From the NCBI GenBank assembly GCA_028583405.1, contig CM053256.1, positions 24,711,325 to 24,775,324 on the forward strand: DNA of 64,000 nt, in the 5' to 3' direction. Source of the stretch: Pogonophryne albipinna (Eukaryota; Chordata; Actinopteri; Perciformes; Artedidraconidae). The position numbers and the translations under genes are program-made. Shown here one piece after another: positions 46,794 through 60,644 of this stretch (the stretch's first letter is position 1; every line of letters starts with the position of its first letter). The notes beneath the pieces were generated by a model that worked only from the letters and a program-made list of their open reading frames with translations, ran no database searches and was not told the origin of the DNA.

Positions 46794-48589
46794 CCTTTAG
46801 ATATTGTTAGAAGCTGAAATTAAATAAGACGGGCCTTGGGTGCCCATTGTGATGTCTGTGATATTAAATCGAAGGCCTTGGTTCCTCCATCTCCAATAGA
46901 CATGTCCATTAGCTTTGTATGGGGGACTGCTTTCAAGATCAAGGTCTCACTTGTAATGAAGTGCCTATGCAAATGAAAGTCAAATTCCACTATTGTGAAT
47001 CACTTGTTTTAATCAAGTTTTTGCTGAAGGAAATGTAGCCTCCATTCAGAGCCACTAACCAAACAATAAAAAAAGGATAATCCGAAGACAATCCCCATCC
47101 AAATGGAACCGGACATCATTTAGGGGAAGAGACAACAACTCTTTGTTTGTTTGAAGTGGTTGATATGACAACCTTCTTGTCAAAGACTCAGGGCGAATAA
47201 AAGCGATTTGTAATTACCATAATTATCTTTTATATGTTTTCACCTAATGATGTCCATTAAATGCCTGAGGCTTCATTAGAGGCTGCCTCGCTGTAGGTTG
47301 GCATAGACTCATAATACAGCATGTTACATTTCACGGCGCACCAGTAATGAACTTCTTTCATCGGAGATGTTTATCGCGCAGTGCTTCTGGGGGGAAAAGC
47401 CAATATACTTGAGCTTTTTGTTACAGTTGGATTATAACAATTCTCATAGTTCCCACTTATCTTTCACATTTTCTCTACATGTGATATCAACCCAATTGGC
47501 TTCATGTCTAAACAGGATGGCTCTCTAATCTAGACCGCTGTTCGTTTCATGTAAAACATCTCATTTTGTGGCTTAGGCTGGTGGCTGTCTTATCGTTACA
47601 TAATTCGCTGCCCTCGCCGTGATTTTCTTTGTGGCAATTTATTTAAATTCCCCCATGTTTATATATTTCCTGTCTCCTTTCATTCAACATGATTGCCTTT
47701 CATAAGTTCAAAGACTCATCTTCAAGACTTTTGGTAACTTTCGCAGATAGGAATTCACAGTGGGGAGAAGGAGAGAGAGGAACAAAATAAGCTATTTTGT
47801 TGGAGAGCAGGGGAGGAGTGTTAGTGCATGTCCATCTCTGTCTCGAGGCCCAATCCAGAGGTTGAACTAACCCCCGATGAGAACGCAGATATAGCACTCT
47901 AACAGTCCACACCTCAGCAAGTAAGCATTGGTGAGATCATGCCTGAGTACGTGTGCTGTTCTGCTGCCGCGCTAAGGCCCCTCAGTCCTGCATGTGGCTC
48001 TGCTCCTGTGGTTGCTTTGGTCTTTGTCCGCCACCTATCAGCATATCAGCAGTGTCTCTGAAGCCCAGTTGTATAATGCACCATTTATGGCTTTGTGGAG
48101 GGAGATGGCGGTCGGGCGGCGGAATAGCTCCAGGCCTTCCCCTCAGTGAGTGGATTAGCGGCGGCCTGCTTTAGCACACACTGCCGCGGTGTGAAATCGG
48201 CCCCGCTTCGGCGCCGACGATGAGTCTCCCTCTCTCTCCCTTTTCTCTCCCTTTTTCTCTCTCTCTGTTTCCTCACCTCCATGCAAAGCCTCTCCCGGCC
48301 ATCTGTGAAATGTGGAAACTCTGTGTCTAAGTTGAGTTCAGATCCCATCCCCTCCGTCAAGCTGAGGCCAGGAAGCAAATGGGCAGGCAGTCGGTGGAGG
48401 AAGGGAGGAGGGAAGAGAGGAGTAGGGTGGCGGTGGTGGTGGTGGTGGTAGTGGTGTGGGGGGAGATCAGCTCACTGATGTCGTGCCGCATGTGCAGGAA
48501 CCCTGCCTGTTCTCCGCGGGCGAGTTGGAGGAGGGTCCATGCCTGGGTGCCGGCCCAGAGATCTCTGGTTCCTGCTTGCAGGTCCAAAT

Positions 48590-48761
<172 letters not shown>

Positions 48762-49022
48762 CGAGACAGTGGCACAGCTCCCCTGAGCCCCTGCCCAGTC
48801 CTTTGAAGATAAGATGGTGATACAGAGTCCCTTTCGGTACGTCGCTAACCGATGGTCTTTGTGCGACACACATGCCTCTCTCCTTTGGAGCCTGCAGCTA
48901 AAACACCTATGGTCTTTACTGAAACCAATCGCCTGTGTTGCCGCAGGTCAAATTAGATTATGAATGGCTGACAAAATCCTAGATCGCACATTTAGGATTT
49001 TCTTTTTCTTCACCATTTCATG

Positions 49023-49393
49023 CTGATAATGTAGACTTCTGCAGAAGTTGATATTGTGGTTATATTTGATTCCCCCAAAGCCGAGAAGAATCACTTTCCT
49101 CATACAGCCGCTGCAGACTTTCGCTGAAAAGATTTGAATGACAGTGTCTTGGTTACAAACAGCCCAACTACTATGATCAGATTTTAATCCACATCTTGCT
49201 TATTTCTGGTGGTGCACATAACTGCATGATGTGAACAAATGTACAAATGTTCACTCATAGTAAGAAGGGTCTCAACCAATTAGTATCCAAAAAGCACATT
49301 TGTATTCTGATAATGTAGTCTTCTGCTGAGGTTGATATTGTAGTTCTATTTGATTCCCCTCCACCAAGAAGAATCACTTTCCTCATACAGCCG
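49023..49393 (+). repeat. diverged direct duplication of a 90-bp block
   Basis: Block A (49023-49110) and block B (49307-49393) share CTGATAATGTAG, CTTCTGC, GTTGATATTGT and AAGAATCACTTTCCTCATAC in the same order with about 85% identity. They are offset by 283-284 bp, and each has GATAA and GATAT words. The DNA between them is not similar. Neither block matches a transposon end, and no coding frame is conserved. Confidence 0.85.
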
Positions 49394-50224
49394 AATACAT
49401 TTTTTCAGTTTTCCATGGCAACGAGTTGTCATCTTAACTGATTCCTCTGCTATCTGCACTGCTCTTGATCAGGACCGTTTCTCCTCTGCATTTATAAGCA
49501 TATTTTGCTGGCCCTCGCAGGCCAATTCTCCCACTCCTGGCTCTCCACAGCAGCTTTTCACAAGAGCCACCATCATAATCAGGCTTTTGAATTATGAACT
49601 CAATATTCTCTTTACTTTTTTTCCCCTCTATCCTGTGGCTTTGGGGTTCTGATCTGTGCATAATGTCTTGTGATTGCATGGCATTATGGTGGTTTGGAAA
49701 GCCTGAATGGAGGCCCAGCCACGCATCATCTTTCCATAGACAATGTGGATCTCTGTGTCCCTCTGAGCTCATCAGGGATGGGGCGTTGATTGCTTTTTGA
49801 TACCCCTCCAACGTGGATGAGGTCCTGCATACATCAGCTAATTAGAATGTGCTTATAGTGGTGTGTGTGTGTGTTTGTGTGTGACAGACCCCACACTTCT
49901 CATCAGATCCTCAGCCCAAGTGCTCCAACCACACTCACTAAAGGCTTTATCAAATTCTCGACAAGAAAATAAAAGAGGGTGGGAGGGATAGGGGGGGTTC
50001 TGTGTGGGTGGGATTTGATGTCAGGGAAAAATAAAACACAGAAAATAGAAAAAAAGGAGATGTAAAGCGAGTTTTTGCAGTACATTCCCCAAACCCACTT
50101 TATACACAACACATAGGGAAAATGTGATGACAGCTGTCCGGTTTAAACCATACAGAGATGACTTTGTTTGGGGAGTAACCACCTCGCTACTGTTCCAGAC
50201 CGCATTCAGAAGAGTCTGACATGA

Positions 50225-50396
50225 AACCGAAACGTTGACTTTAATTATATGTATTATGGCAACACATTTCACATAACTGGATCAGGTTAGTTGAAAGCAA
50301 CCATATTAAGTTTATATCAAAAATATGAGTTTCGACTTAATATTATTGCTAACTTAACACAATTGTAAAATGTGTTGATATAATACATTCAGTGTA
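50225..50396. mobile_element. foldback MITE, copy 2
   Basis: It contains GGTTAGTTGAAAGCAA and ACTTAATATTATTGCTAACTT, and ends ATTCAGTGTA, matching the family at 42230. The left terminus is degraded. Confidence 0.6.
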
Positions 50397-50724
50397 CTGG
50401 CAGCGGTGGAGTTAACTTCAGCTCATGTGGCTAATGACGCCCGCTTAGCTGGAAGCTGTGAATGGATGGCACAGCGGCGGGGGGGAGGTGTAGCAGCTAA
50501 TTACGCAGCACAAATGACTGAGTGGTATCGTCCCGTGCACCTTGATGATATTACGCTGGCGGAGCGTCAGAGAAGGAACTGGGGAAAGTTTTGCCGTTGC
50601 CTCACTGACTCTTTGGATTGTTGGGCATTTTAACGAGGCCGTATTAGTCAAACACACACCAGCTCGTTTCCTTCTGCAACACACACTCACTCCGAGCAAG
50701 GCTTGGAGAGTGCAGGTAACAAGA

Positions 50725-51239
50725 TGATGTAATCAGGATACAAAAAAATGGTATTCTATTACAATTACGTTAAACAAAATATGGATCAGATTCCTGTTAC
50801 ATTTACAAAAAAGCAGGATTACAGTGTTGCAATACATTTGGAAATAAAGATTGATATATTATAGGTAGAATGAATTTTCTTTATGTTTTGGCTAATTTAA
50901 TTCTTCTTTCTTTTAAATATATTATTTTTTAATGCAGTGGGTGGACACAAAATAAAGCAGTCTATGCTTCTGATCAATGTATTGAGCTAAAACAGCATTT
51001 GTAAACTATTACTGTTACTACATTTTTTATATGAAATATCTTGGTTTCTTCTGTTCTAAGGTCACGGTAAAAACATTTTATTGTTATCTATTCTCTCTTG
51101 TTTTTATTTGCATTGCATCTGATAATCCAAAAGTGACGGAAAGTAATCAGATTACATTTGATACTGAGATTAGGATACTACTTACATTTTGTTGACATGT
51201 AACTAGTTATTGTAACGGATTACATTTGTAAAGCCCTGC
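50725..51239. mobile_element. decayed hAT-like element (GTAATCAGATTAC type)
   Basis: The right end TGTAACGGATTACATTTGTA and AAAGCCCTG reads in reverse as CAGGGCTTTACAAATGTAAT, a typical teleost hAT terminus. GTAATCAGATTAC and a left-side ATGATGTAATCAGGATAC word support a symmetrical element. No transposase was recognised and no target duplication was found. Confidence 0.45.
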
Positions 51240-53885
51240 TCCTAACTCACGTCCTAGCCCATGCTATGATCTGAAGGTGCTGGAGAGTGTCTATATATTT
51301 CATAAAGGCATCCTATTACACCCCCATGGCTTGTGGGGAACAGTGCACTGTGGTGTAGTCCCCGAGCCGCGGAGAATAAAGTGTAGGACGTGGCACTGGA
51401 ACAGAAATCTAACTGCTGTTTCCTCAGGTAATCTTGACTTGGATCTTAATTCCAATAAAGTGTTTTTTTCTTTTTTCACAGCATAAGCCAGATCCAAGCA
51501 AGAACACTCCACTCGGTATTTCTGCGGTCATACTTTATTGAATATCATTTCAGATAAGAGGTGTAATCCTTTGGGTGGAAGTGATGTATATTGACCAGCT
51601 CTGTGATAGTGATACAGTCAGTGTGTGATATGAATGTGGTAAATAACGATTTGTGTCGTCAGCTCAATTCGGGTGGAATATTGAAAACTGCCCTGTTTTT
51701 TGTCCGTCTCCAACTTTGTGCGACTCTGTCTGGATATTTAAACTGTCACAGGAAGTTCTTCTTTCTGTTGACTACAGACACAACTGAATGCTATATACAT
51801 GAATGACAAGATGAAAACGCCAATCAATTAGCTCATCAATCACTCAATCAGATCCGTGATAAAAGCCTTTGAGCAGCTGTCAGACTGATATATATTGTTG
51901 TGCTCATTCATGTCTGCGGATGATACGCGCTTCAGTGGTGGTAGACGTTTCCAGCCTGAATATTCAAAAATCCTCATATTTAGTTAAAGTTAACACTCAA
52001 GAGATCAGTAGATTTTAAATGTCAGTAGCTTGCCAACACAGACAAGCAGCACCACAACTATCATTAGATTGTAGTCCAAATGTTGCACAGAACTGCATAG
52101 TGTTCACAAATCAAAAATCAGGGTAAAGAAGCAATGCAACAAATAATAAATTAACAAGATTTAGCTATTTAAAAAAAGGTAAAAATCGGTTTCTTTACAG
52201 TTATATTTTTATGAACATATTTGTACCTGGAATGTTTTGTGTGATAAACAAAAGCATCTCTTTACATACAAATGGTTAAGCCATTACCTTATATCTGCCT
52301 AAATAGGACAATATGATCATTGTATACTTTAATAATTTGCCTAAACATATTGTAGCAAATACAGTGTTATATAAAAATGCATCACACTTTATAACCCCTA
52401 CATGTGTTTTCCAAGTAATATCTTGATTTGCAAAGTCATTTATTAATGTAATAGAGTTCTACAAGTAATGTAGCAGGGTTGCTATTTATTTAAATGCTAT
52501 GTCAAGATTTGTTCCCATCTTTACAATTCACGTTAAACTACACAATCATAATTACTGTGGGATGTTTATTTTGGCCGTGAAACACCTATAGCATTAGAGT
52601 AAATCCTCTCCTCTCTAAACAGAGTGTAGTGGAGTTCAAGCGGTGAGCCGGGTCACTGGGGTCAGAACGACACAGTTACAGGCTCACCTCTCCTCCATCA
52701 GTGCACAGCAGCCCTCTCTGTCCCAGCATGCCTCATTTCATCAGGGTTTGTTTTATCTTGACTGGCCAGGCACATGACCCCGGAGCACTGATAGTCCAAT
52801 AAGACTGCAGGAGATCACCGGGGCATTGTGGGGACTGAAACATAACTAAACCGGGGTTAACTTTCCTTTCCTTTTTAACTTTGTGTCTTTGTGCTAGCGT
52901 GTGTGTCTGCTAGCAGGTGTGTGTGTGTGTGTGCGTACATGACTGTGTTGAGCAAAAGTTCAGTTCGGAAACTTCAGAAAATCCTGGAATGACACATGAA
53001 TGGTGACAGATGTAGCATGAAATATGTATCATGAATGAAATGCAAATTCATCTTTGAAGCAATTTTTTAAGAAATATAGAATATTCCAAAGTCCAGTCGA
53101 GCTAACACATCTAATATTAAAACACAAGAAAGACAGAAAGGACTGGCTCACAACTGTTCAATTCCATGTGCCTGCAGAGAGTGCCATGTTTACTTTCCTT
53201 TGCATAGAAGAAGAGGAATGAGCGCTCCGGGTTTCCTGTAAAGACAAACATGAAAGGCATCACCGAGAGTTCTTTAGGCCCTTTCTCTTGTGTTGTTGTG
53301 TGTAACGCAGCTGCCTAACTGCCTAGGTAGTCTCTGCCATCTGACTGCTGTTTGAAGTCAGCAGAAGTCGACAATATTTGCTTTTCAGCAATTCTCGCCC
53401 ACTGTGTCTCTCTGTTGCGTTTGAAAAGTGTGACCAGTGTGGAGTCTATCAGTTCGCTCCTTGGAAGAAATGGCTCAAATTGGGCGTTTGGTTCGTCTGC
53501 GGTTTGACGATGAGGTCCTTAAAGGGGTCGGTGTTCATTGTTGTTGCAGGGTGATTGGCAACGACGGGAGGGCGGAGGGGGTGGGCAGTGATTGGGGAAG
53601 TTGGACTCAGAGTGGGTGCAGGGTGCCTCAGCTCAGACCTGCTGGGGTGCGATCTCACCAAAGCACCAAGTGTGGGCCAATCTCAGTCAACCCCCCAAAC
53701 CAAAAATAAGTGACAGAGGGGAGACGAGAGAAGAAAGGGAAGAGGAAAGGTGCTAACAGTGCCAGACAGAAACAGGCAGTGAAATTCACCAAAAGTATGC
53801 TCATGGTTTGTATTGTTCATAGGGGTTGGGCGATTGATCCATACCAGTGCTAGAATACTTTTTAATGCATTTTTTGAGGAAATAA

Positions 53886-54098
53886 ACATGAAAAAACTAA
53901 AACGTTGACTTAAATTAAATGTTTTTAGTCATTGAATTTCACGTTACTGTATTAGGTGGGTTGAAAGCAATAATATTAAGTTGAACCTAATATTTGTTAT
54001 ATAAAATTCATAGTATTGCTTTCAACTAACCTATTACTGTTGTGTGAAATCTGTTGACATAAAACTCCTAAAGACAACGTTTTAGTGTTTTTAGTGTA
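53886..54098. mobile_element. foldback MITE, copy 3
   Basis: TTGAAAGCAATAATATTAAG (53961) faces AGTATTGCTTTCAACTAACC (54011) as an internal foldback. Outer ends ACTAAAACGTTGAC and AACGTTTTAGTGTTTTTAGTG are also inverted. Same family as 42230. Confidence 0.7.
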
Positions 54099-56989
54099 TG
54101 TCAACCAATGTATCAAACCTTTTAAGAAATACTTTTGATAAAATGTCTAAAATGAGCTACAACCATCAAGTATCCGAGACTAAGAATCTCAGCAACTATT
54201 TCATTGCAACTTTCGATACTCCTTTCTAAGAAGATATTTTAATTCGTTCTCCAAAAGTTCTATAACATGCATATTTGGAGCTCCTCCTTTGCTGCACCTT
54301 CTTTGCTGTTACATACAATAGTCTTGGCTGTATAGAACCCACCAAATGACGAGATGCAGCACTGCCTATTCCCTATGTACTGTACTGTGGTTTTTCCTAG
54401 CGTACACATCTTTGTGGGTTTTGAAGCCCAGTGTGCATTTTCTAATGGCATTATCCAGTGGGTGTATGAAAGCTGCTCCTTTTCTCTAGTGGGGTTGCGT
54501 GTGGGTGGGTTAGAGGGGAGGCTGGGAGGCTGCTGAGACCCCGGCGTTATCAGCACCAGATGCAGGTTGACTTCAGACTTTCAATGGAAGGTAAAGAGAG
54601 AGAGGCGGGAAATTAATGAGTGCCATAAAGCCAGCAGGATAAATAATTAGCCAACTGGTCCTAAGATCCGTCCCTTCATTAGCAGCCACAAATAAATTCT
54701 CCTTGCAAAGTTTGTTCGTCAAAACAGCAGCCTGATCCTTTCTTTTTTTACATTTGTTTTTTGTCGCAACTGCATGCATGTGTGCATTTTTAAGATTCGG
54801 TTGTTGCTGTTTTGCTGCGCTGTCCTTCTTCATTTGTCATATATATCCGAGTGACAGGTTTCTCTGTCCTGCCGCCGATAATTGGCCGGACCGGAGCTTC
54901 CCTCCAAACGTGTGCAGCACAGACAGCCAGAATAAAAGACAATTCAGCTGTCATGACTTTCTTCATAAATCATCTGGATGAGGGTGTCATATTTGTGTCC
55001 AAATTTTTGTTTTCGAATAATCAGAAGGATATAATGTTGCTTGTTTACTCGTGGCTGGTGTTCATCATTTCTAGAAACAGCTAGAAAACACATTGCTTTG
55101 TACAGATACAGAGGCAGACGTGCCTCAAACCCGCATTTATGTCCGACAATTGATGTCATTGCACTGAGCTGCTGCTGTGCCGTGCCCCTCGTCAGGATCA
55201 AAGCTAATTTTTGCTGCATTAGAGGACACTTTGTGCCAGTGTGCTGTGTGTTCATCTGGAGTGTTTACATGCGGTTCACTCCCCGAGGATTTTGTATTAT
55301 TGTTGTCACACTATATGGAGCACAGCCACTCGTATTGTTCTAATACTCCACCGGTAGATTTGAAAAGAGCTGAGCAACCACGGAAAGACTTACATTATCC
55401 TCCGGTCTTTGATCGCTATTCATGTGTCTGGGCTAAGTAATCTTCCACACTAATCACATTCACAGATATAAATAAACAAGTAATGCTCTAAACGAGAGGG
55501 AGCACACGAGTGAACATCCAGAGGATTATGGTAATTTGTGGATAAATGGAGGTGTTTAAAAAATGTGACTTTTATATTCGAAAAAGTTACTTTTCTTAAA
55601 AAAATAAGAACATTTTTTCACTCCATGAAACCAGAGAAATTAATCAGTAAATTGTATTTCACTCCAAATGACTCTTTTTTTTTTGGCAGATTTAAACAGA
55701 ACATTCTTTTTTTAAATGTCACATTGTTCTATATGGTGCTCCCTATAAAAGCCAAATTCCCCTGGGATTATTTTTGATGATTTAGTCACTATTTATTTAC
55801 AACTTGTGAATATAAACCCCAAACACTAACCCTCCGAATCAACATGGCCCATATTGCCGATTGATTTTTAGGACATTGCTCTTTTTTCTCATCTCTTCCA
55901 ACTTGACATTTGGAAAGTCAGAAATCAATTATGTCTCCTTCCCAAATGAAAGGCGGAAAAAACTAGTTTATGACTTTAAAGTCAGCCTAGCTCGCCTTTG
56001 ACACGGCACATTACAAAGGGAAAGGAAAATCACACTGCATACCTGATCCATACAAAAAAAAGGCCTTTGAAATGGATTGCTGGGTGGGATCCAGTCTGGC
56101 ACAAGTCATGGCATTGATGGCACAGCCCCTGGGCGCAGGGATACTTGGCCTGGACAAGACGGTAGCTGGGCCCGAATCAGTGGGCACGGGCCCATCCTCC
56201 GGGAGCTCCTAAGCCATGCCGTCTGAAGAAGAACTGATGGGGTTGGCAGCACATATGGGCAGGCTACGGGTTTTATTTCAGTGAAAAACACTCCCGATGT
56301 TATCCCCTTCAGCAGCAACATCGGCGAGGTTGATTGAGAAGATTGTGTTTCACAGGGGAAGAGAACAACTCTACAAAACAAACTTTCCTTTTGTCCCATC
56401 TGCACCGTTTCTTTACTTTTACAAAGCCCAGGTTTGCACATCTAATTGCAAAGCACCGTTTCTATCGTCCATATTGCGTCAAGGTGACAATTTGTTCCGG
56501 CTAATTGGAAATATTGCCTTCCCTTGCGCGCAACATCAGCCTATCACAAACGACGTTGATATGATAAGCATGACTAGCCTCCACTGTTCTTTCAAAAACC
56601 GAGACAGGAAGTTGACAGCTGCAACAGTTTTTCAGTAATAGTTACTCGATAACCATCCACGGGGTAATGAAACTTCCACCTTTGATGAGAAGTTGAAAAG
56701 AGTGTGTTTGGCTGTTGGCTTGGCAGAACATTAGACATGGCTGCGAGGCAGGCGGGGGCAGCGAGGGATCGAGCCGTTTTAATAGGGCTCATCCAGAGGT
56801 GACGGGAGCACCGCATGCACTGAACTGGAGGTGTGAGCCGGGGCTGCCAGTACATAGCTTTTGTCTTTCATTATCTTTATTTCCTTATTATTTTAAATGG
56901 CCGGTGTGTGTGTGTTTTTTTTTTTCTTCACTAGAAGCTTTTTTGATATCCATTTAGATTGGAGCTTCATTAAAAAACCTCAGACAATG

Positions 56990-57340
56990 GAGTGACTTCT
57001 AATTAAGAAGCGCCGCATCTGGCCCCTGGCACCCTATCCCGTTGTTCCATCTATTTTGCTGGGGAGAATTCATTTGTTTCTTAATTAAGAAAAACACCAA
57101 TAGCGTGAAAAATCTGCTTATGGTACCTGAATCCTAATTAGTTAAATAGTGAGGGGAAGGGGGAAAACACATTCCAGCAGCCCTAGAAATGAACTCGGAG
57201 CTGATAAAAATGAACTAACTAGCCTCGCATAAATCCAAGCTGTGGAGAAAGTGTACCATCATTATGGCTAAGACAATATGCAAACTATCTTCAAAGAAAT
57301 CAAATTGCCGGAATGTTTTCATTTGCATGTATTAACCATT
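56990..57340. promoter_or_regulatory. candidate conserved intronic element, homeodomain/POU words
   Basis: TTCTAATTAAGAAG, TTTCTTAATTAAG, CCTAATTAGTTAAAT, TTTGCATGTATTAAC and CATAATGAGG are packed into about 350 bp, with two GATAA words. This density of TAATTA and octamer-like sites resembles developmental enhancers. Conservation was not tested. Confidence 0.35.
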
Positions 57341-58309
57341 AACATAATGAGGAGAAGTGACATTGGACCCGGATTGTGTGTCTGTTCGGATTGATAACTC
57401 GTGCTGCATCTGCAAATAGTCTCCTCTGCAAAATTATGCTAGCAGTCAAATCAGTGTTGAACTGTGGAGGGAGAGTGATGGAGGGAGAGGAGGGAGAGGA
57501 GAGAGTGGAGGCTTCTGCTTTTTTTCCGTTTTATCAGGGAGCTCTGTGCAAACCTGCTGCAGTGTTGAATCGGAGCCATCATCTTCTGACAGCTATCCTT
57601 AAACAGGAAGGGGCCGCGAGTCATTGTCTCTAAGGCTCTGAGGAAAGCTGCTGTTTGCGTGTGTGTGTGTGTGTGTGTGCGTGTGGCTGGAATTGGACCT
57701 CGAGTGGGCACACTTCACACTCCCTCCCCCCCTTCGTACATATCGGACACTGCACACACACGCCTGCACACTGACTCTTGCATACATGTGTTGTCCTCCC
57801 CCCGCGCCCTGAAAACACACACACACACATCTGAGTGCTTCCAGGATACCAAAGGCTCACTTATCTGCTCCATAAAGACTCACCATGGCCCACATTGGCC
57901 AGTTGGCGGGCAACCAGCCAAGTCCACTGTGTGTTCTCCGACTGCAGGCGTCATGCAAAACACTACACTGTCTTCAATATTCAAAATAATTTCTCTAACA
58001 TGCTTCTTCCCAGGATCAGCCTCTTAGGTCAAATTATTCAATTAAGTGTCTGTTTATTACTGATACCAAAGCTGGGTGGCGGCTCTACTTATCACCTTTT
58101 TTGCAGATTGGTGTTCGCGGAATACCACCATAAAGATTACCTTGGCTGTAATTAAAATGGCACAGAGACAAATTTGGCGCAGGGCTAAGACACGGGGAAA
58201 TGAAGGAGGTAGGGGGGGATTGCACGGGCTACATTCTGTTATCCAATGGAAAAAGTTAAGGCTGGAGAAGCAGCAACATGGTTGTCAGAACGCCACTGTG
58301 CGCAACATA

Positions 58310-58968
58310 CAGAGGTGGAAGAAGTACTCAGATTTGTTACTTAAGTAGATGTACCTATACTACATTTTAAAATTACTTTGTTACAAGTCAAAGTCCTGCT
58401 TTCAAATACTTACTTAAAGGTGGGGTAGGTAAGTTTGAGAAACCGGCTTGAGATACACTTTTTGTTATATTCCATGGAATGCTCTTAACATCCCGATAGC
58501 AGTGAATATCTGAATTGCTTTGACAAAAAATCCATAAAAAAATGTCATCTCTGGAAGCTGTAGTACTGTAAAAAGCACGACCAATCATTTTAGCCGGCCC
58601 GGTGTCAGCCTTCCATCTGTGCACAAACTTATCTCGTGCCCTCATTGGTCATGTGCGCGTTCGTGTGTGTTGGAGGAGGGGCTCTGTGAGGAAGTGGCAG
58701 ATTTTTTCCCGCCGTGTATTTTCAAATTCTAGCGCACTCAAGCTGGTTTCTCCAAAATGACCTACCCCACCTTTAAGTAAAAGTATTTGAATCAAAATGT
58801 ACTTAAAGTACCAAAAGTAAAAGAACTCTTTATGGCGTAATGGCCCATTTCTGAATCAGGTATATATTGAGTTACCATTCTCATTATTTATGTGTTTTTA
58901 TCACAACTGATAATGAAGAGCTCATTTGTATAACTTTATTTACTGTTGCTGGATATCTTTACCCATAC
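58310..58968. mobile_element. CAGAGGTGG-type hAT fragment, interrupted
   Basis: The left end CAGAGGTGGAAGAAGTACTC (58310) matches the terminus of the element at 63291. Its DNA continues on both sides of the TTAA MITE at 58418-58772 (AAGTATTTGAATC, AAAGTACCAAAAGTAAAAG), and it is invaded again at 58969. The tail reappears after 60519. No right terminus was found before the minisatellite at 60645. Confidence 0.65.
58418..58772. mobile_element. intact 355-bp TTAA MITE (same family as 18924-21712)
   Basis: It has AGGTGGGGTA and TACCCCACCT ends and flanking TTAA (58414-58417, 58773-58776). It is closely similar to the split copy at 18924, including the blocks ATATTCCATGGAATGCTCTT and GTGCCCTCATTGGTCATGTG. 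It contains the uninterrupted site (GAGGAAGTGGCAG, 58689-58701) where the other copy holds an LTR element. Confidence 0.9.
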
Positions 58969-60512
58969 CAGGGTTGCCAACTTTGGGTACCTGGCTGGAG
59001 TGAGATTTTGATATCATGGGTTTAATTACACATATGCGCACAAAATGACTGCTATCGTGTCAGCAGCGGGACCTTTGCAGGATATATATACAATATATAC
59101 AAATACACAATATTGGACACAGACTATAAAGGGCACACAGTTTCATTCACTAATGAAAGTCAAACACATGTTTGTTTCCACTGTTTTATTGTGTGCCTGT
59201 CGCGATAAGCAATTAATTGACTTATCGTACGATAAATAAAAATGAACTCGATAAATTGCCATTTACATGAGGATGTGACTAGCAGTTTGAAAGGATGTAC
59301 TTGAATTATTATTATATATTATCATTATGTCAGTGGTCTAAAATGGTCATACAACGGTGCCGACAATATTATCCTTTATCGCAATAATTTCCTGGAAAAT
59401 GTATCCAACAAAATTAATTATCGTGAGAGGCCTATACATGAAACACACACACACACACAAATCTACAGACTTACTCCAAACTGCCAAACATATTAATTAA
59501 CACACTCTCATTCTCATACACTCTCTGACTCTATTTTGGCCTAGTAGAACAATAAGCAGCAGACTTTTACTTGTTATCATTTCTACTGGATCTTAGATCT
59601 GCGCTTGCGCAATACGGGTCGGCAGTTGCCAGAGAGTATTTGTGTTTGGTAATCTATGGTAGGGCTAACCCATACAGTGGTGGGGCTCAAGTCAGTATTT
59701 GCAATGTAATTACATACACGCTCCCCTTGACAGTGAAACGCCACGCGTGAGGTTTAGATTATTTCCCTGTCTCAATCCAAATTGAACTGTATGAAATAAA
59801 AAGGCACATTTGTCTTGTAGTAAATAAAAAGGGCGACCTGGAGCCAATCCTGCAATTTCCCCACAGGTGAAAGAGTTGACATGCTGAAAACCCAACCCCT
59901 GCAGGGGGGTCTGGGGGGGATTCTTCTTTTTTTGAAATACTAACATAAAATACACATTCTGGTACTCTCTTGAGAAGAACAATAAATAAATCTATTATGA
60001 CACGACATATTTAAAAAAAATGAATGCCATTTTAGTTTTGTGTTACTTTGTTCTGAAAGCTGAACCTGCTGCTCCTCACTGAGAGAAGAGGGAAGAGGCT
60101 GTGAATTACTTTACATTGTGGATAAGGGTGGAGAGCCCCCATTGTTCTGTGTGTCAAAATGAAAGACAGCCCACACACCTATCAATCATCAAACCGTGGG
60201 GTCTTATTTCATTACGTGTTGATTTCTATCAACACGTAATGTTGTATCGATGTATATAGAGATGTACTACAGCAAAAGTATTCTCCGTCGGGACTTCCTG
60301 CAACAACACCACGTCGTTATCTTGATTCTGATTGGCCAGAAGACATTATCAAAGATGTTCTATTGAGAAGACGATCACTACCTGACAAAAGTTTTCAAAA
60401 CCGTTTCTAGTCTTCGGTATTCTTGTTTTTGGCGTGAGAATAGTTTGGGCAGCGTGAGATTGAGAGTGAAAGAGTGTGTCACACGCCAGATGCGTGAGAG
60501 TTGGCAACCCTG
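58969..60512. mobile_element. 1.54-kb transposon with CAGGGTTGCCAACT ends
   Basis: The left end CAGGGTTGCCAACT and right end AGTTGGCAACCCTG are perfect 14-bp inverted repeats. CCCATAC flanks both sides (58962-58968 and 60513-60519), a 7-8-bp target duplication that fits a hAT-type element. No transposase frame was recognised, so it is non-autonomous. A smaller element with inverted CCTGTCGCGATAA / TTATCGTGAGAGG ends seems to lie within it (about 59196-59432), and a strong hairpin is at 60210-60241. Confidence 0.85.
60210..60241. repeat. perfect hairpin, 14-bp arms, 4-base loop
   Basis: CATTACGTGTTGAT, then loop TTCT, then ATCAACACGTAATG. It is inside the transposon at 58969-60512. It is a stem-loop in sequence; no RNA family is recognised. 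Confidence 0.9.
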
Positions 60513-60644
60513 CCCATACATATATGTCAAAGTGTATTAAATAATTGATTCGGATTTTGTATTAGCTAATAATCTAAAGCTAAAGATTATGTATGTGTTA
60601 TTATCACAACTGATAAATGTAGAGCTACATTTTATAACGTTTTA

